Notes under the pieces: generated by a model | Told to the model about the DNA's origin: nothing | Seen by the model: only the letters and a program-made list of their open reading frames with translations | Database searches by the model: none | In this document: positions 43,345-56,300 of the stretch, one piece after another | Numbering within the stretch: position 1 is the stretch's first letter | Layout of the letters: the number at the start of each line of letters is the position of its first letter | Translations under genes and position numbers: made by a program | DNA from: Mauremys mutica | Taxonomy: Eukaryota; Chordata; Testudines; Geoemydidae | DNA length: 64,000 nucleotides | NCBI RefSeq assembly: GCF_020497125.1 | Contig: NC_059081.1 | Span: 61,648,768 to 61,712,767 of the forward strand | Direction of reading: 5' to 3'

Positions 43345-45471
43345 AATCCCCAGCTCCAGACACCTTCAGATGATGGGGGAAGTTCAGCTCCAGATCAACA
43401 CTTCACAACTCAAGCCCGTTTTGTGTTCAGAAGTGTTACGACAAGGGCGTGGCGTTTGACCCATCTCCAGTGACGAGGCAGAGTCTGCCCAGATAAAAGT
43501 ATTTCATTATGGATCGGGGCAGAGTTTGTTTTTTTAACAGAACAAAGTCTCTTCCTCCCCCAACACACTTCTACCGCTGTTGCCATGAAAAGAGGCAGGT
43601 AATTCGCTAGCATACAGCACGCTTTCTGGTGGGCTGCTCTTGGGAACCAACGATTTTGTATGTTACAGGGAAGCACGAGCTGTAACAATAGAGAATGGAC
43701 ACCGCTGAAGCTGAACTATGGGAGCTTTATAAAGAAGAGCTTTAAAAAGAGGCACCATTGCATGAGATACTGGGCACTTGATCCAAAACATTGTGAGTAG
43801 CTGGCTGACTAGGTAACCCAGGCAAAGTCAGTATTTTGGGTATTTATGTTAGGAAGCAAGTATTTTTACTACCCACCCATTTGTAGTCACAAATATGGTA
43901 ATGAATCCTTTTGATGAGGAGGAATTTTTCATTCTGGCAGCCTGACTGCTCTCCAGCAGCTCCCTAGAATGCAGTGTTTGTTTGTAATTAGTGCCTTTGC
44001 TCTGGGTTTGGGATCCTGCTTCAATTATCAGTCAGGCAAGTGCAGCTGGTGGTTTGGAAACTGCAAAAACTGAAGCATCTCCTGAGAGATCTTCAGCCAC
44101 TGTTGCCGCCTGGTATAATCACGGGACTGAATACTATACAGCTGGCTTTACGGGGGAGCGTGCAGGTTTGCCCTGCCTCCTGACTGCTCCTTTAATGCAG
44201 GAAGCCCCGTTCTGCTCGCTAGTTCACACTGGCAGTTTTCAATTTCTACACCAATGGAATCTGAGGTGACAAGTTCAACTCTCTGTTCAGTCAAACCTAC
44301 TTTCATGACCTACTTTTTCACTCGGCAGGGCTGGAACAGTGCTGTGCTGAGTTCCCTGTTCAAACATATTTTTACTTGAGCACAGAAGCCCAGTTGTTTG
44401 TTCGAGCTGGCCTGTAGTTTTCCCATACTGGCTGAAGGCTCTTGATAAGGCTTGATAATGAAAACCTCTTGAAAGACCTGAGTCAGCTTCTCTCCGCTCA
44501 GCGTGCGGGTCTCCCCAAATTGAAGCACACATCAGCTATAATGAAACCGTGTAAATATCTGCAAGAATTCCAGACCCACTTCCCCTTGCCCAGCTTCTGT
44601 ATTTACTATTGAATAAGAGCCGTTGCTTTCAGTGGGAGTTCTGCCTATTTACACAAGGGCTGGATTTGGGCCAAGATTTCCACTGAAATGAATAGGAACA
44701 TCAGAAACACAGAGGGACATTCCAGTCTTAGAAAAGGTTCCCAGTTCACATCCTTTCATAGCAAAAAGTTTCTTATTCTTTTGAGTGCCAGTGCTTAATG
44801 CCACATGGAGGGCCAGGTGCTCAGTAGGTTCAACTCAACCAGAATGGAAGGACCATCCAGGGATTAGAGTAGTTAAGAGACCTGGGTGAAATCTCTGCTC
44901 CTCCCAGACTTCGTGTGTGACCCTGGACAAGCCACGTACTCTCTCCCTGCCTCTGTCCCCAATCTGGAAAACGTGGGCTCAATAGCTCTTCCCTACCTCA
45001 CGAGTGTTGTGGGGGTAAACATATTAAAGATTGTGAGGTACTCAAATACTATGGGGATGGTGACAATAGATAGGGGTAACTCCCTTGTAGTCAGTCTTTG
45101 CCACATGGTCACTAGAGCTCTGCTGATCTACGCCAGCAGCAAATCTCATCCTCAAGGTCTTTTCCCAGCCCTGAATGATGATAATGTTACCTGTGCTCTC
45201 AGGGAACTCCATGTCCTGTGGTGTTAGTGCTCTGGTGGGGGTCAGTACTGAGTCAGTGCCTAAGCCTGTTGCTAGATACAAAACTAATGTGCTAACCACC
45301 CAGACCATCGCTTCTCTGTTGGTGTTTTTTGGAAAGATAGAGATAGAATCAGGGCACGGCTAGGGGGTTTCTGTATTACTCAGTTTTTACACAAAGGACC
45401 ATGTTCACAGCTGCTGTGATCTGGTGCCGATCCATAGCCCTTTGTGTCGGCACTGAGGAAGAGAGAGACCC
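43345..45471. other. Non-coding stretch with one SINE
   Basis: Apart from the SINE at 44.86-45.08 kb I see no gene or clear transposon. A region at about 45090-45300 may be a further degraded SINE on the minus strand. Confidence 0.45.
44858..45075 (+). mobile_element. MIR-like SINE
   Basis: GAGACCTGGGTGAAATC, GTGTGACCCTGGACAAG, CTCTGTCCCCAATCTGG and the tail GTTGTGGGGGTAAACATATT and GTGAGGTACTCAAATAC follow MIR order. Confidence 0.7.
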
Positions 45472-46481
45472 TGTGGCAGGGTAGTCTGTCCCATTCAGGG
45501 TGGTGGGGCAGCCCCTTCCCAGCAGCATGTGGCACGGACAGTTGAGATTTTGAGAGGTCTGACATATACAAGGACCTAGGAGTTATTGGTAGAGAGGAGA
45601 CAGTCCTGGGAATAAATTAGTGTTTGGGAGGCAATCCTATGACTGTTTCTTTAAGGGCCTGGAACCAAGAGCCTTACAGAGTGGGTGGGGCAAGACTCCC
45701 CTCTTTCTCAGCCAATTGGGGTGAGCTCTGGACAGGGGACCAGTATATATGCCACTGCCTCCCTCATAGCAGGATTGATAGCACCAGGAGAAGGTCCACC
45801 TGCTAAGCCCTCCAAGCCTAAGGACTAACTGGAGAAGAAACCAGCTGAAGTTGAAACTGGCTAAGGTCCTACAGCTGGCCTAAGATATAACCTAGTCCCA
45901 GGGGGGAGAGGTGGGGAATTCCTGTCTTAAGGAGGGGAACCAGAGGGACTGTTTGAAGTGCAGCCCAGCTGCTGCTAGAGAGGTTGGGAGATGCTTTGAG
46001 GAAACTCCTCAGTAACCAGTTGGGAAGAAGTGGTGATGAGCCAGAAATCCAGAGTGAGAACAGTGGAGTCCAGAGATCCTGGGGGAGACACAGACAGGCA
46101 GGGAAATGTAGGAGTAGCCCCAGGAAGCGGGGAGGGACTGTAAGGAGCAATCAGGGTGCCTGGAGAGGGTGGACCTGGGCTCCCCTTCCTCTCCCCCAGC
46201 AGAAAGTGAAGGACAAGCCTCACAGCTGAAAGAGGCCAGGAATGATGAGTCCCAGATGGAGTCTCATGACCTGGCACAGTGGCTGCTAGACTTTGGGTTT
46301 TCCTGTTAATCCTGGAAGGGGATGGGACTAAGAGGTGACCTGGCCGGTGGGCTCGGTCGCAAAAGCCACAGACCATTGTGGAAGTAGGAGGATGGATAAG
46401 GGGGCACTAGAGTGGAAGAACCCCTGCAATGCTCTGCCCTGGTCCGAGGGTGCGTTCCAGCAGTGAACGCACCCTGTCACA
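45472..46481 (+). mobile_element. Probable solo LTR (about 1.0 kb)
   Basis: It starts TGTGGCAGGGT and ends ACCCTGTCACA, so the ends are inverted repeats in the TG..CA form of LTRs. The flanks are GACCC (45467-45471) and GACTC (46482-46486), a 5-bp target duplication with one mismatch. A TATA-like AGTATATATGCC lies at about 45741, which suggests + orientation. No second copy or internal gag/pol is present, so recombination between two LTRs probably removed the rest. It could come from an old endogenous retrovirus or a Gypsy-type element; I cannot say which. Confidence 0.65.
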
Positions 46482-46486
46482 GACTC

Positions 46487-49400
46487 TTTCACCCCGCCCC
46501 ACTTAGGTACTAGGTTGCGTTATTCTGCCCCGCAAGACACAACTCAATGACAGCCTCAGGTGTCCTGCTGCAGGAGAGCAGAGCCCTTGGTTGCTCAGCA
46601 CAATGAGGAACAGTCACTGGCTCCCCCTGGGGTTCAGTTGCATTCCCATATGGCTGGGCTGTTCTGCAGATAGGATCCATTACCCTAATTAACCCAGTCA
46701 CATTCTCACATAGCTGGCTTCCGCTGAAATCTAGGCAGAGACTTGGCATAGCTCCTCTATTCAGGGACTCTGCCAACCGCTGTGTGGAGTCTGTGTGTCC
46801 CATCAGAGGTACCGTGTTTCCTCCCTTTGTCTGTGCTTTCAGAGTGCTAGTGAGCTTACACGCCGTGCTGCATACTTTGCAAATGGATGTGGCTTTCGCA
46901 GGATGTTATTACTGTGGTGCTCACACTTGAGTCGTGTTGGATTGTACTGTAGTGACCTGCGAGACAGGCGTTTGCAGTCCATTCAGACATCACTAAATAA
47001 CAATAATATAGGTAGCACCACACGCGTACACAGCATTTGACGAAATGCAGAACGAGACACATTCATTCCTTTCTCTAAGCAGCTTACTGCCTATGACAGA
47101 CAAGGTAAACAAAGGCAAGAGATGTGTGCTGCAGGTAAAGGAGAGGGGAATGGTGGGGGGAAATAGAGTAGAAAGGGTTTCTGGAAACCATGTTTGTGTG
47201 GAGGAACTTAAAGGGGGTAGAGAGGGAATTTGTTGAACAAGAAATGGGACTTGGGGGAAGCAGAAGCTGAGAGCAGGCCTGGGAGAGGAAGGGTACAGTG
47301 AGGAGCAGTGGGGTGAGTAGAGGGCAATGAGAATCATGGAGGAAGAGGAACCTGGATCCGCTGCAGTTGGAGGCAAGAACCAAAGAAGGGCCATGGAGGG
47401 GAGCTGTGGTTGGAGTGATGAGAGAAGATCGACTAGAAAGGAGGGTGGAGAGTTTACAACAATCAAGGCAAGACTTGGCTGAGGTCTGAATCGAGCTACA
47501 TAAAGATCTTAACAATGAGGGTGGTGAGGATGGAGTGGATTAGGGTGACATTAAAGAGACAGATTCTGCTGTGTTACTGGGGTTATTCTGAGGCAACTGC
47601 CACCAGGATCCGGCTGGAAGAAGTGGCAGGACTGATGGAGAGAGCAGGAAGGGAAGAGGGAGAAAGGTTCCGTTTCTTACCAGCGTTCCTGTGTGTCAGA
47701 CCTTTATTACACACTCCTGCCCTATCTCGTGACAGCTGCCATCCTGCCCAGCACTGACAATTCAACCAGGAGCCACCATTAGCCTTTACAGCTTGAGCTG
47801 AAGTGCCAAGCTCTGAAGCTAAGAGCTGTGACGGTCCTAGATCCTCTCTGGACTGGGCTCGGACAGCGACACAACACACAGACCAGTAGGTTACATTAGC
47901 ACACACCCTTTTCGTTGCTCACTTTTCACAGCAAATAGCTGCAATGAACATTTTAAAGTTATAAAGGCGCCTGCTACAATCGTTTTTTTTAAAACGGGCA
48001 GTGTGGCTAAGAGCAGCAGGACCGGATTGAAGGGTAAGAGGGCTGAATAATGCAATCAAAGTCCAGGAAGCTGGTAACCTTCGACTCTACGGAAGAGATT
48101 TCAAATCTCGTTGATTAGCATTTGCTCTAGTTCAGCTCAGGGATGGATCCTGACAAGGACACCCTTGGATGCATGAGCGCAGGGCAGCCTTTCTAAGAAA
48201 ATGACGAACTGCGTTTTTTTCTAAGTGAAATTAGTGATGGCGAAAGGTTCCAGGCTGACAGCTCTGAGGACCAGAGAGTCCCCTGTTAATCAACAGAGCA
48301 GGTATAGCAAAGGCAGCAGCACTCCAGGCTTGCTAGCACTGACCTTCAGCCCCCTTTCTGGTAGCATCTCCCATGTGGATGGGAGGACAGGTTCATGTCC
48401 TAAGTTAATGCAGTCCTCTGTCTGTCTGCTGATATTGATGCGTAGGGCTGATTAAGCTGGGAGTTTGGAGAGGTGGATACCGACCCACTGATCATCTCAG
48501 GCCACCAAAGCATCACTAGCAGCCACTTGATTTGGGAGAGGCATTTTTTGGTTGGCTTCTGGTTAAAACTCAGCTGAGAAAATTCAGTTGTAATTTTGGG
48601 GGAAGTTTAAAATATTGGGTGAGATCTTCAGCTGGCGTATAGCAACATAGCCACATTGATGTCAGGGGACGACGTCGTTTTACACCGGCTGAGGATCTCA
48701 TCCATTAGATATAGTTGTACAATTTATTTTGATGATGGGCGCGTAGAAGGAGAGGAAGGGAGGGAATATAAAAGCTGATGTCTTCTCCATTAAGGTTAAA
48801 AAAAGTGAAATGTTCTGACTTCAGCAAGTTGATTTGCATCCTCAGTGACATCTTCACTGCAGGTTCCATCACACTGCTTCATTAAGTATCTAGCCCCAGG
48901 TCCTGAAAGGTGTTTCGGCACCTAACTTCCATTGATTTCCATGGGGGTTAGGCACTGGCCCCTAGGGCCGTTTTTCAATGGCTGTATTTATCGTACATGT
49001 TTATCTGCAGGTTCTCTGACAGCCGGCACTGAAATTTTCTCCAGGGGCTACATCAGTGTTGTCAAATAGGCCAAGTAAAATGACAGCTGGCCACATGAGA
49101 CAATTCTCAAAACTCAGGCTTTTGGGGTGGGGAGGCAGAGTTGGTGAAGGGGAGGTGAGGATCAAATCCTAATTCTGAAATCGGGATTGAGAGAGAATGG
49201 TGGTTTAGCACTAAAAACAGATCACTTGACCATGTGAAACGGCTTTCAATCACCACCTATTTGCCCCTTATCCAAACTGGTGACCTAGCATGACATGGTG
49301 GTGCCACTGAAGTCAATGGCAAAAGCCCCATTAAACTTAAATGGGTCCAGGATTCTAGTGGCAACGGTTCCATATCTGATGACCACTTCCCTGAGTTCCC

Positions 49401-51009
49401 TTATGCTGTTCTAGGCCCTGGTTGTTACCACAGAGAATTTGTAGCAAATCTGTGTTTAAAAAAACAACCCAAAACAAGATTATAAGGTTCTTCCTTGGAG
49501 CTGCCAGGCAAATGGCAGTTGTAAGAGTATTTATGGGCTACATTCTCAGTGCGTCCTTCCAACGAAAATTCTTGTCTGAGTGTGAATTCATGATAAAGCT
49601 AAAAGAGAAGGCAGGTAAAGGTGCATTGTATTGCATCTGCTCTGGGACTGAGTGTGTGTTTTGCAGTTATGCAAATAGGATTGGCAGCTGGGAAAATACA
49701 GAAAGGGAGCGGGAGGAATTAAGAGAAACTACTGAATGAATGGAGGTTAAGAAAACTCTTTATGCAGCACCTGACTTGCATTATTACTGTATGTCAGACA
49801 TCACTGTGCTGATAGACAGTGAGAGAAAATAATTGGCACAAGCTCCTTGAAATCTCTGACTGCATCCTCCCGAAGGAGGCATGAGGGAGATTTCTGATCA
49901 CCTTTGAATAGCTAGCTTTCTGTAATAAGTACTGACAGCCTGTGTGTGTAATACAAGGAAAAGGTCCCTCCTGGAATCATGAAAAACATGGTAATTGCTA
50001 ATAATTCACCATAGTAAAACCTATTTATTGCTCTTTCAGTTTCCACCATTAGATGTATTTATTTGTATAGTGCCGTCCACGTCCATCGGTGTGTATACTC
50101 ATACTGGAATTGCTTTAGCTGTTACTGAAATTAAACCATCTCTGTTTAACAGCGTTCTATACAGCAATTTAGGATAGACATTTTTAGTATAATGGGTGGC
50201 CCCATTGAAGTCATTTTGCCATTGTATCTATTTGCAACTGACGGGAATATTTTAGGTAGGTAGATCATGGTTGCTTGAGGTGTAATTTGGTCAGGTGGAC
50301 AATCAGAGCAACATTCCGATCAATTCTTGTAAACAGCATTTGGGGTCCTTTAATGACATCTTGTGGTCAAGACTTCCTTATACTGTGCACATCATTAAAA
50401 AGATGGCACCTATCCCAGCATGCTGCTCCCCAACCTCATGCTCCGATATTGGCTTAATATTAACTCTCAGGGGAAGGTTGTCACACACTGGCACCAACAC
50501 CCTTTCTAGTCTCCCTTTTAGGTATCAAACCAGCCTGATTTGGCTTAGCTTGGGACTCCTCAGAAGGCCCAAACACAATGGTGTAGTTCCATTTCTGTCA
50601 TCAAATGAAGTAGTGTTAATTTTCTTTACACTAATTTAGCTTAAATCCACTGTGATAGCTATTTATGGCAAGAGCATCATTTGACAATGCAGCGTCACAA
50701 ACACGTTCTAGCATATAGCAAGTTTGCAGGAAGACACTAGAAATGATGGCTAGCTCCATCAGAGTCAATGATTTTGCCCACAGAAAACAGGTAACTCCCT
50801 TTGAAATCAATAGGCCAGCTCCTGAACTGGTGTAGATTGTTGTAACTCCACTGGCGGCGATTTATATCAGCTGAGACTCAGGCAAGATGGACCTGATCTT
50901 GCATCCTGTGCAGGAAGAATCAACCCGATGGAGTGTCAACAGCGTCATTTGCTTGGACTCAGCCCTCTGCATCTTTTTCAGTCCCTCTGGATGTGGGCAA
51001 TAAATCAAA
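46487..51009. other. Non-coding stretch, mostly unrecognised
   Basis: A purine-rich block at 47.1-47.7 kb yields Leu/Ser/Pro-rich open frames on the minus strand, which I take as chance. Fold-back MITEs lie at about 48618-48702 and 50813-50883. No gene is recognised. Confidence 0.45.
48618..48702. repeat. Fold-back MITE
   Basis: Arms GGTGAGATCTTCAGCTGGCG and, mirrored, GATGAGATCCTCAGCCGG, with TGATGTCAGGGGACG in the centre. Confidence 0.7.
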
Positions 51010-51475
51010 ATATTGTCACATTTTTTTGGTCTAAAAATACATTATGAAAGTTTCTGATTTTGAAAAGGGGGTATTTTTTTTCAAAAAGTTCCCCTTTTTT
51101 GAAACTGGAAGTGTGGGGCGTGTGGGGGGAGGATCTAGGGGAAACTCCTTTTAATTTTTTTCTTCTCTGCCCTCCTTTCTCTTTTTTCTCTTCCCCTATG
51201 CCTTCCTTATTTTTCAGTGGCAAAATGGAGAAAAGGACAAAAAATAGTTAAACTGAAAGACTGAAGAAATGAAAATAGAGGGAGAGAAAAGGAAACTGAG
51301 AAGATTAAAGATGAACATTTTCAAAGACAAAGTTTCCAGTGACTTTTTTTTTCAGTTTGAACAAACAAAAAAAGATGGCTCCTTTTTGAAGCTGGCAGAA
51401 TGAAAACAACTTCAACATTTTGAAAAATGTTCACGAAAACTGTTTTCCATTTTTTTTTCCTGACCAGCACTAGCA
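51010..51475. repeat. AT-rich fold-back repeat, third copy of the type
   Basis: It holds CAAAAAGTTCCCC / GGGGTATTTTTTTTC mirrored text and ends CTGACCAGCACTAG. The composition and the ends resemble 31701-32029 and 18000-18520. Confidence 0.4.
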
Positions 51476-52285
51476 ATAGGAATGGTTATCGGTGACAGAA
51501 GAAAGTTCACATCTGGTCATTGTTTTGTCACCAGGCATATCAGAAGGATGTTCGAAAGGCATTAAATGTAGATAATGGATTATGAACTAGTGGAGGGAGG
51601 GATGGAGGAAGGCTGGCATCACCTGACTGAGGTGAAACAAGACATCTGGTGGGGTTAAGAATCTCTCTAATGATTTGAAAGTTGGTAACTTGTAATCCTT
51701 CCAGGGGGCATGATAGCGCTGCCTGAAATCTATACTGGTCCAACAGTGCTTCATATACACTGTGTCCAAGAGAGGCAATGAAATGAAACTGGTTCTTGCT
51801 CCCAATCCTGCATTGTGAAGAAGATGAGTGCACTGGGAGAGAGAGATTGGTGGAGTGGAAAGAACAGCAGGAAGCCAAGCAGAAACCAAAGTGATAAATT
51901 ATTCGTGAGACTGGGGGCATGACTACACTTGCAGATGTAGAGCGCCGGGAGTTAAACCAGCCCTCGGAGATCGCAGCAGGGAAAGCGCTGCCATGTGTTC
52001 ACGCTGTCAGCTGCAAGCGCAGTGGCGTGGCCACATTTGCGGCACTTGCAGCAGCATTGGGAGCAGCGCATTATGGGCAGCTATCCCACAGAGCACCTCT
52101 TCCCATTCTGGCGCTGTGGCTTGTGGGAAGGGGGTTGGGGGGAGAGGGGCATCCTGGGTCCTGTCCCAATGCCCTGTGATGCATCACTTCGCATCCCAGC
52201 AATCCCTGTGCTTCCATCCACTTTTGGCACCTTCTTTCAATGTTTTTTGTACTGCACGCTCTGTCTTCCCTTTCAGTCTGCGGGA

Positions 52286-53547
52286 ATGGAGCCCGAACTG
52301 CTGAGGAATATGCTGATGGGCCTTGCCAGCACGTCACAAATTGCAGTCGAGTTACTCCTTAAGCTACAAACTGACAGTGAGGAGTCCGACGATGATGTTG
52401 ACTCGCATAACGCACACGACACGAGATTGCTTGTGGCATTCACGGACATGCTCACCGCAGTGGAACGCTGCTTTTGGGATCAGGAAACAAGCACTGAGTG
52501 GTGGGATCACATCGTCTTGCAAGTCTGGGATGATGAGCAGTGGCTGTAGAACTTTCGGATGAGGAAAACCACTTTCATGGGACTGTGTGCTGAGCTCACC
52601 CCCACCCTGCGGCACAAGGACACGAGATTGAGAGCTGCCCTGCTGGTGGAGAAGCAGGTGGCTATTGCAATCTGGAAGCTGGCAACTCCAGACAGCTACC
52701 GATCGGTCGGGAACCAGTTTGGAGTGGGAAAGTCGACCGTTGGAATTGTGTTGATACAAGTTTGCAGGGCCATTAATCGCATCCTGCTCAGAAGAACCGT
52801 GACTCTGGGTAACGTGCACGACATTTTGGCTGGCTTTGCACAAATGGGTTTCCCTAACTGCAGAGGGGTGATAGATGGGACGCATATTGCAATTCTGGCA
52901 CCAGCCCACCTAGCCTCCAAGTACATAAATCAGAAGGGGTATTTCTCTATGGTTCTCCAGGAGTTCGAGGATCACCGTGGGCGTTTCGTTGACACTAACG
53001 CAGGCTGGTCTGGAAAGGTGAATGACGCACACATCTTTCGGAACACTGGCCTGTTCAGGAAGCTGCTAACAGGGACTTTCTTCCTGGACCAGAAGATCAC
53101 TGTAGGGGAAGTCGAAATGCTGATTGTGATCCTGGGAGACCCCGCTTACCCTTTAATGCCATGGCTCATGAAATCCTACACAGGGAGCCTTGACAGCAGC
53201 AAGGAGTGGTTCAACAGCAGGCTGAGTCGTGTAGAATGACTGTGGAGTGTGCTTTTGGCCATTTAAAGGGCTGCTGGCGCTGTTTGTACAGGAAGCTGGA
53301 CTTGGCTGATAACATCCCCATGGTCATATCCGCATGCTGTACCCTCCATAACATTTGTGAAGGGAAGGGTGAAAGATTCACTCAGGCATGGAACTCGGAG
53401 GTTCAACACCTGGAGGCTGAATTTAAACAGCCAGAGAGCAGGGCTATTAGAGGGGCCCAGCACATGGCTGCAAGGATTAGGGATGCCTTGAGGGGGCAAT
53501 TTGAGGCTGAAAGCACCAGTAATGTTTGGTGCCCTGCACAGGAGTGA
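52286..53547 (+). pseudogene. HARBI1-like: H2 Harbinger transposase, broken
   Basis: The ATG at 52286 starts MEPELLRNML. The frame continues to a TAG at 52547 that looks like a CAG-to-TAG change (in QWL, just before NFRMRK). It then continues in the same frame through DSYRSVGNQFGVGKSTVG, the first catalytic Asp (VIDGTHI, 52874) and the second (GDPAYPL, 53138). At about 53228 a 1-base loss shifts the frame. The rest, with the catalytic Glu (TVECAFGHLKG, 53245), runs to 53547. All three acids can be read, so the decay is recent or mild. Confidence 0.9.
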
Positions 53548-53655
53548 AGTGCAGTGGTTCCAATGTTAGCAGGAATCTGTGTTTGCTACGTATGATGCAC
53601 TGACTTGCAGTGCCTGTTGCTTTCCTGGGCTATGGTATCTTTTACTTAATGCAAT

Positions 53656-53693
53656 ATTAAAGAATGTTTTCAAAGCCAAAAAATTCATTTATT
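53656..53693. promoter_or_regulatory. Opposed poly(A) signals between the two H2 genes
   Basis: ATTAAA on + at 53656-53661 would end the transposase transcript. AATAAA on - at 53688-53693 would end the Myb transcript. The layout parallels H1. Confidence 0.55.
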
Positions 53694-53806
53694 AAAAATA
53701 AAATTAATTTATTGAAAAGAAACACAACTGCTGGGGAAACAGAAAGGGCATGACACATCTGTGCTGTTTGGGACGAGCGAAGGGGGTGGGGTGGGGAACG
53801 GGACAA

Positions 53807-54323
53807 TCACAGATTTGCGTATGTCCTGTTACCATACTCAGCCTTCCTGTCTGGAGTGCCCTGCAATGAGGGCTGCACTTCCGGCTGGCTAAAATGCATG
53901 GTGATGGGGGCTGAGTGTAGTGAGTAAGGGTCGTAGTTTGCAGGGCTGGGTGGTGAAGCTACAGGTGCTGGAAGCAGCTGGTGGCGATAAGAACCCGGAT
54001 GTTGTGGAAAGTGGGTTGGCGGTGACATGGGGGCACAAGGGAAAGAGTTTTGGGACAAGGGCTGCAGGGGGAGCGAGCGCGGAAGTGCTCCACCTGCATT
54101 GCTATGAGCACCTGTATCAAGTCTGCTTGGTGCTCCATGATGCTTAGGCGCCGCTCCGTGCTTTGGTGCCAGCGATCCGCATTCTGCTGGCGGACCCTCC
54201 TTTCATTATCCCACCACTCCTGTACTGTTTGATTTTCAGTAAGGGATGCAGCAGGTCCTCTTTGCTTCTGCACGGCCACTTCCTGATTCTTTGGAGTCTT
54301 TCGGCCGGTGATAACAAGGACGG
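53807..54323 (-). pseudogene. H2 Myb/SANT gene, exon 2, frameshifted
   Basis: The exon begins after the acceptor TTATCCTAG (first base 54323) and reads VLVITGRKTPKNQEVAVQ. A helical, charged part follows with EWWDNERRVRQQNADRWHQ. Near 54068-54075, in a C-rich spot, the frame changes. The true tail continues as SQNSFPCAPMSPPTHFPQ and ends YANL at 53807. The proline-rich end and the coiled-coil part are typical of Harbinger Myb partners. Confidence 0.75.
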
Positions 54324-55017
54324 CTAGGATAACAAGGTTGCATCTGTAAAGCCAAAATGCAACACTTAACAGAGGCAGCATTGTTCACACCAGACAGAGC
54401 AATGATTCGGCCGTACTTAAAGACAAGCACAGTGTTCACAATAGCAGAAATTGCCCATCCCAAAGTGAGCCCACATGACCCACAGGAGCCCCAAAATGGT
54501 GAGTAAGCACAGGGGCGAGGGGGACTGATTGTTTCAGGGCCATACTGGGGTTCTGTGCCTTGGGGAGAGCCAACAGCTGCAGGGGGCCCCTATACTGAAC
54601 ACTGTCCCCACATTTTCCACAGGGTGAGTTCGTCCTGGAAGATATCTCGCTACTGAGGGTGACCTGGGAAGCAAGGGAGGGTCTTCTACTACAATGTGGG
54701 GCTTCTGCCGTGGCCCTTATGCCGCTTGCCTGTGTGCAGCAATGGTCCCCTCCCACCCCTCATGGCACAGTGGGGCGGACATGTTAGCCTTAATGGGACA
54801 AGGAGCACAGGAGCTCTGCCAAGGAACCTGTGCAAGTGGATTGCCCTTCTTCTGCATGAGACCTCTGAAGAGATCACTGAGGCCGATTACCACAATGTGA
54901 GAGAGCACATGAATGCCCTGTTCCGCATCGAGGCATGCACACAGCCTTCTTTCTGCAACCCTCCTCGCCCCAGGAACCTGCACCGAACAACTACCTTCCC
55001 CAAATAAAAGCCACTTA
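54324..55017 (-). other. Intron of the H2 Myb/SANT gene
   Basis: The donor is GTAAGTG from 55017 and the acceptor CTAG ends at 54324. Phase 1, as in H1. The 262-codon open frame that reads through the donor is intron translation at its C-terminal end. Confidence 0.7.
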
Positions 55018-55542
55018 CCAGACACCTCCTCTGGTGTTTGTTCTTTCCCAAGCACCGTCCGCTGCGACTGACTACTTTCCTCCTGGCTTGAAAAATGCTC
55101 CTGGCTGCATGCATCTAGGGATGCTGGTCTGTCCCCCTCCTCCTCAGCACCCTCACTCCTGCTTTCCTCTTCCTCCTGCCTTGTTGAACTGGGCTCTGAA
55201 GTGTCCAGGATGCTCTTCGGAGTGGAGGTGGGGTCACTCCCAAGTATCATGTCCAGCTCTTTGTAGAAACAGCAGGGTGTGGGGGCAGCACAGGAGCAGC
55301 GGTTTGACTCATGGGCTTTGCGGTAGGCATTCAGCAGCTCCTTCACTTTAACCCTGCACTGCCGTGCGTCCCAGTCATGGCCCCTTTCCATCATGTCCCT
55401 TGATATCTGCCCAAAGGTATCGTAATTCCTACGGCTGGAGTGCAGCTGGGACTGGACAGCTTCCCCCCCCCCCCCAAACACTGAGGAGGTCCAGCACCTC
55501 GCCATTGCTGCATACTGGGGATTGCCTGGCGCGTGGAGGCAT
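55018..55542 (-). pseudogene. H2 Myb/SANT gene, exon 1, frameshifted in a G run
   Basis: The ATG at 55542 starts MPPRARQSPVC and GEVLDLLSVWG, the beginning of the Myb/SANT domain. A run of 13 G on the minus strand (55463-55475) is one base out of phase. Beyond it the frame is EAVQSQLHSSRRNYDTFGQI and QCRVKVKELLNAYRKAHE, the rest of the domain, then an acidic Ser/Glu-rich linker. It ends at GTCTG before GTAAGTG. The run may be a mutation or a sequencing error. Confidence 0.8.
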
Positions 55543-56189
55543 GGTCACCTGGAAAGATGCGCTGAGAGCACTCCATGCCTTGCGGAGCAAACAGGAAGGG
55601 GATTTTCAAGATTCCCAGAGAATTTGAAAGGCAGGTCTGATGGTTGGTCACCTGAGGGCAGGGCAGTAGAGTTCAAAGTGATGACCAGAGTGGCTAGAAC
55701 AGGCATTGTGGGACACTTCTGGAGGCTGATCAGAGCGCATTAACAGACCAGGGCGTCCACACTGGCACCACGGTGCTCCAGCCGGGGTGCAGCAAGCTTT
55801 ATGCTTCTCATGGAGGTGGATTACCAGGGGCACTCCAGCCACAGAGTCCGAGCTCTCTACGTGCCTTGCCAGTGTGGATGCATCATGAGTTAGGGCGCCC
55901 GGGGCTGCTTGAATGCGCTCTAACTCGCAAGTGTAGCCAAGCCCTGAGTTGCGTGGTTTTCAACAGCAGCTTCCACAGAGGCATGGGTGGACTCCTTCAG
56001 AGTGAGGAGGAGCAGCAGCCTTGGTTAAAATGAGAAGTCCCAAGAAACTACTTCAGTGGCTGTAGATCGTGGCAGGAGGATTGAGGATGAACGAAAAGAA
56101 ATTTAGATGATGATGAAATTTAGGAACCCATCCGAAGCAGGATGATTTGGTGAAAACAACCACATCAAGAAGAGATTGTGGCTATTTAT

Positions 56190-56300
56190 CAGTACTGAGG
56201 TACTGCTGAAGACCCAGTCATGGACCAGGAGCCCATTGTGCTAGGCACTGTACAAAGAAAGAACAGAAATACTGTCCCTCCCTCAGTGAGCTTACAGGTG
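56190..56300 (-). mobile_element. SINE tail fragment
   Basis: CAGGAGCCCATTGTGCTAGG, then GCACTGTACAAAG and GTGAGCTTACAGG, is the reversed common SINE tail. Confidence 0.55.

Larger units (their letters stand above)
51914..55944. mobile_element. PIF/Harbinger element H2, degenerate (4.0 kb)
   Basis: The left end is GGGCATGACTACACTTGC and the right end, reversed, is GGGCTTGGCTACACTTGC. The target duplication is unclear because of a G run at the left edge. It carries the same two convergent genes as H1 but swapped: transposase on +, Myb/SANT on -. Both are broken (one stop and one frameshift in the transposase, two frameshifts in the Myb gene). The TIRs differ from those of H1, so it belongs to another family. 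It is no longer autonomous. Confidence 0.88.

Noticed and set aside
46993..47466. 157-codon Ser/Pro/Leu-rich minus-strand frame
   Set aside because: The same composition effect over a purine-rich stretch.
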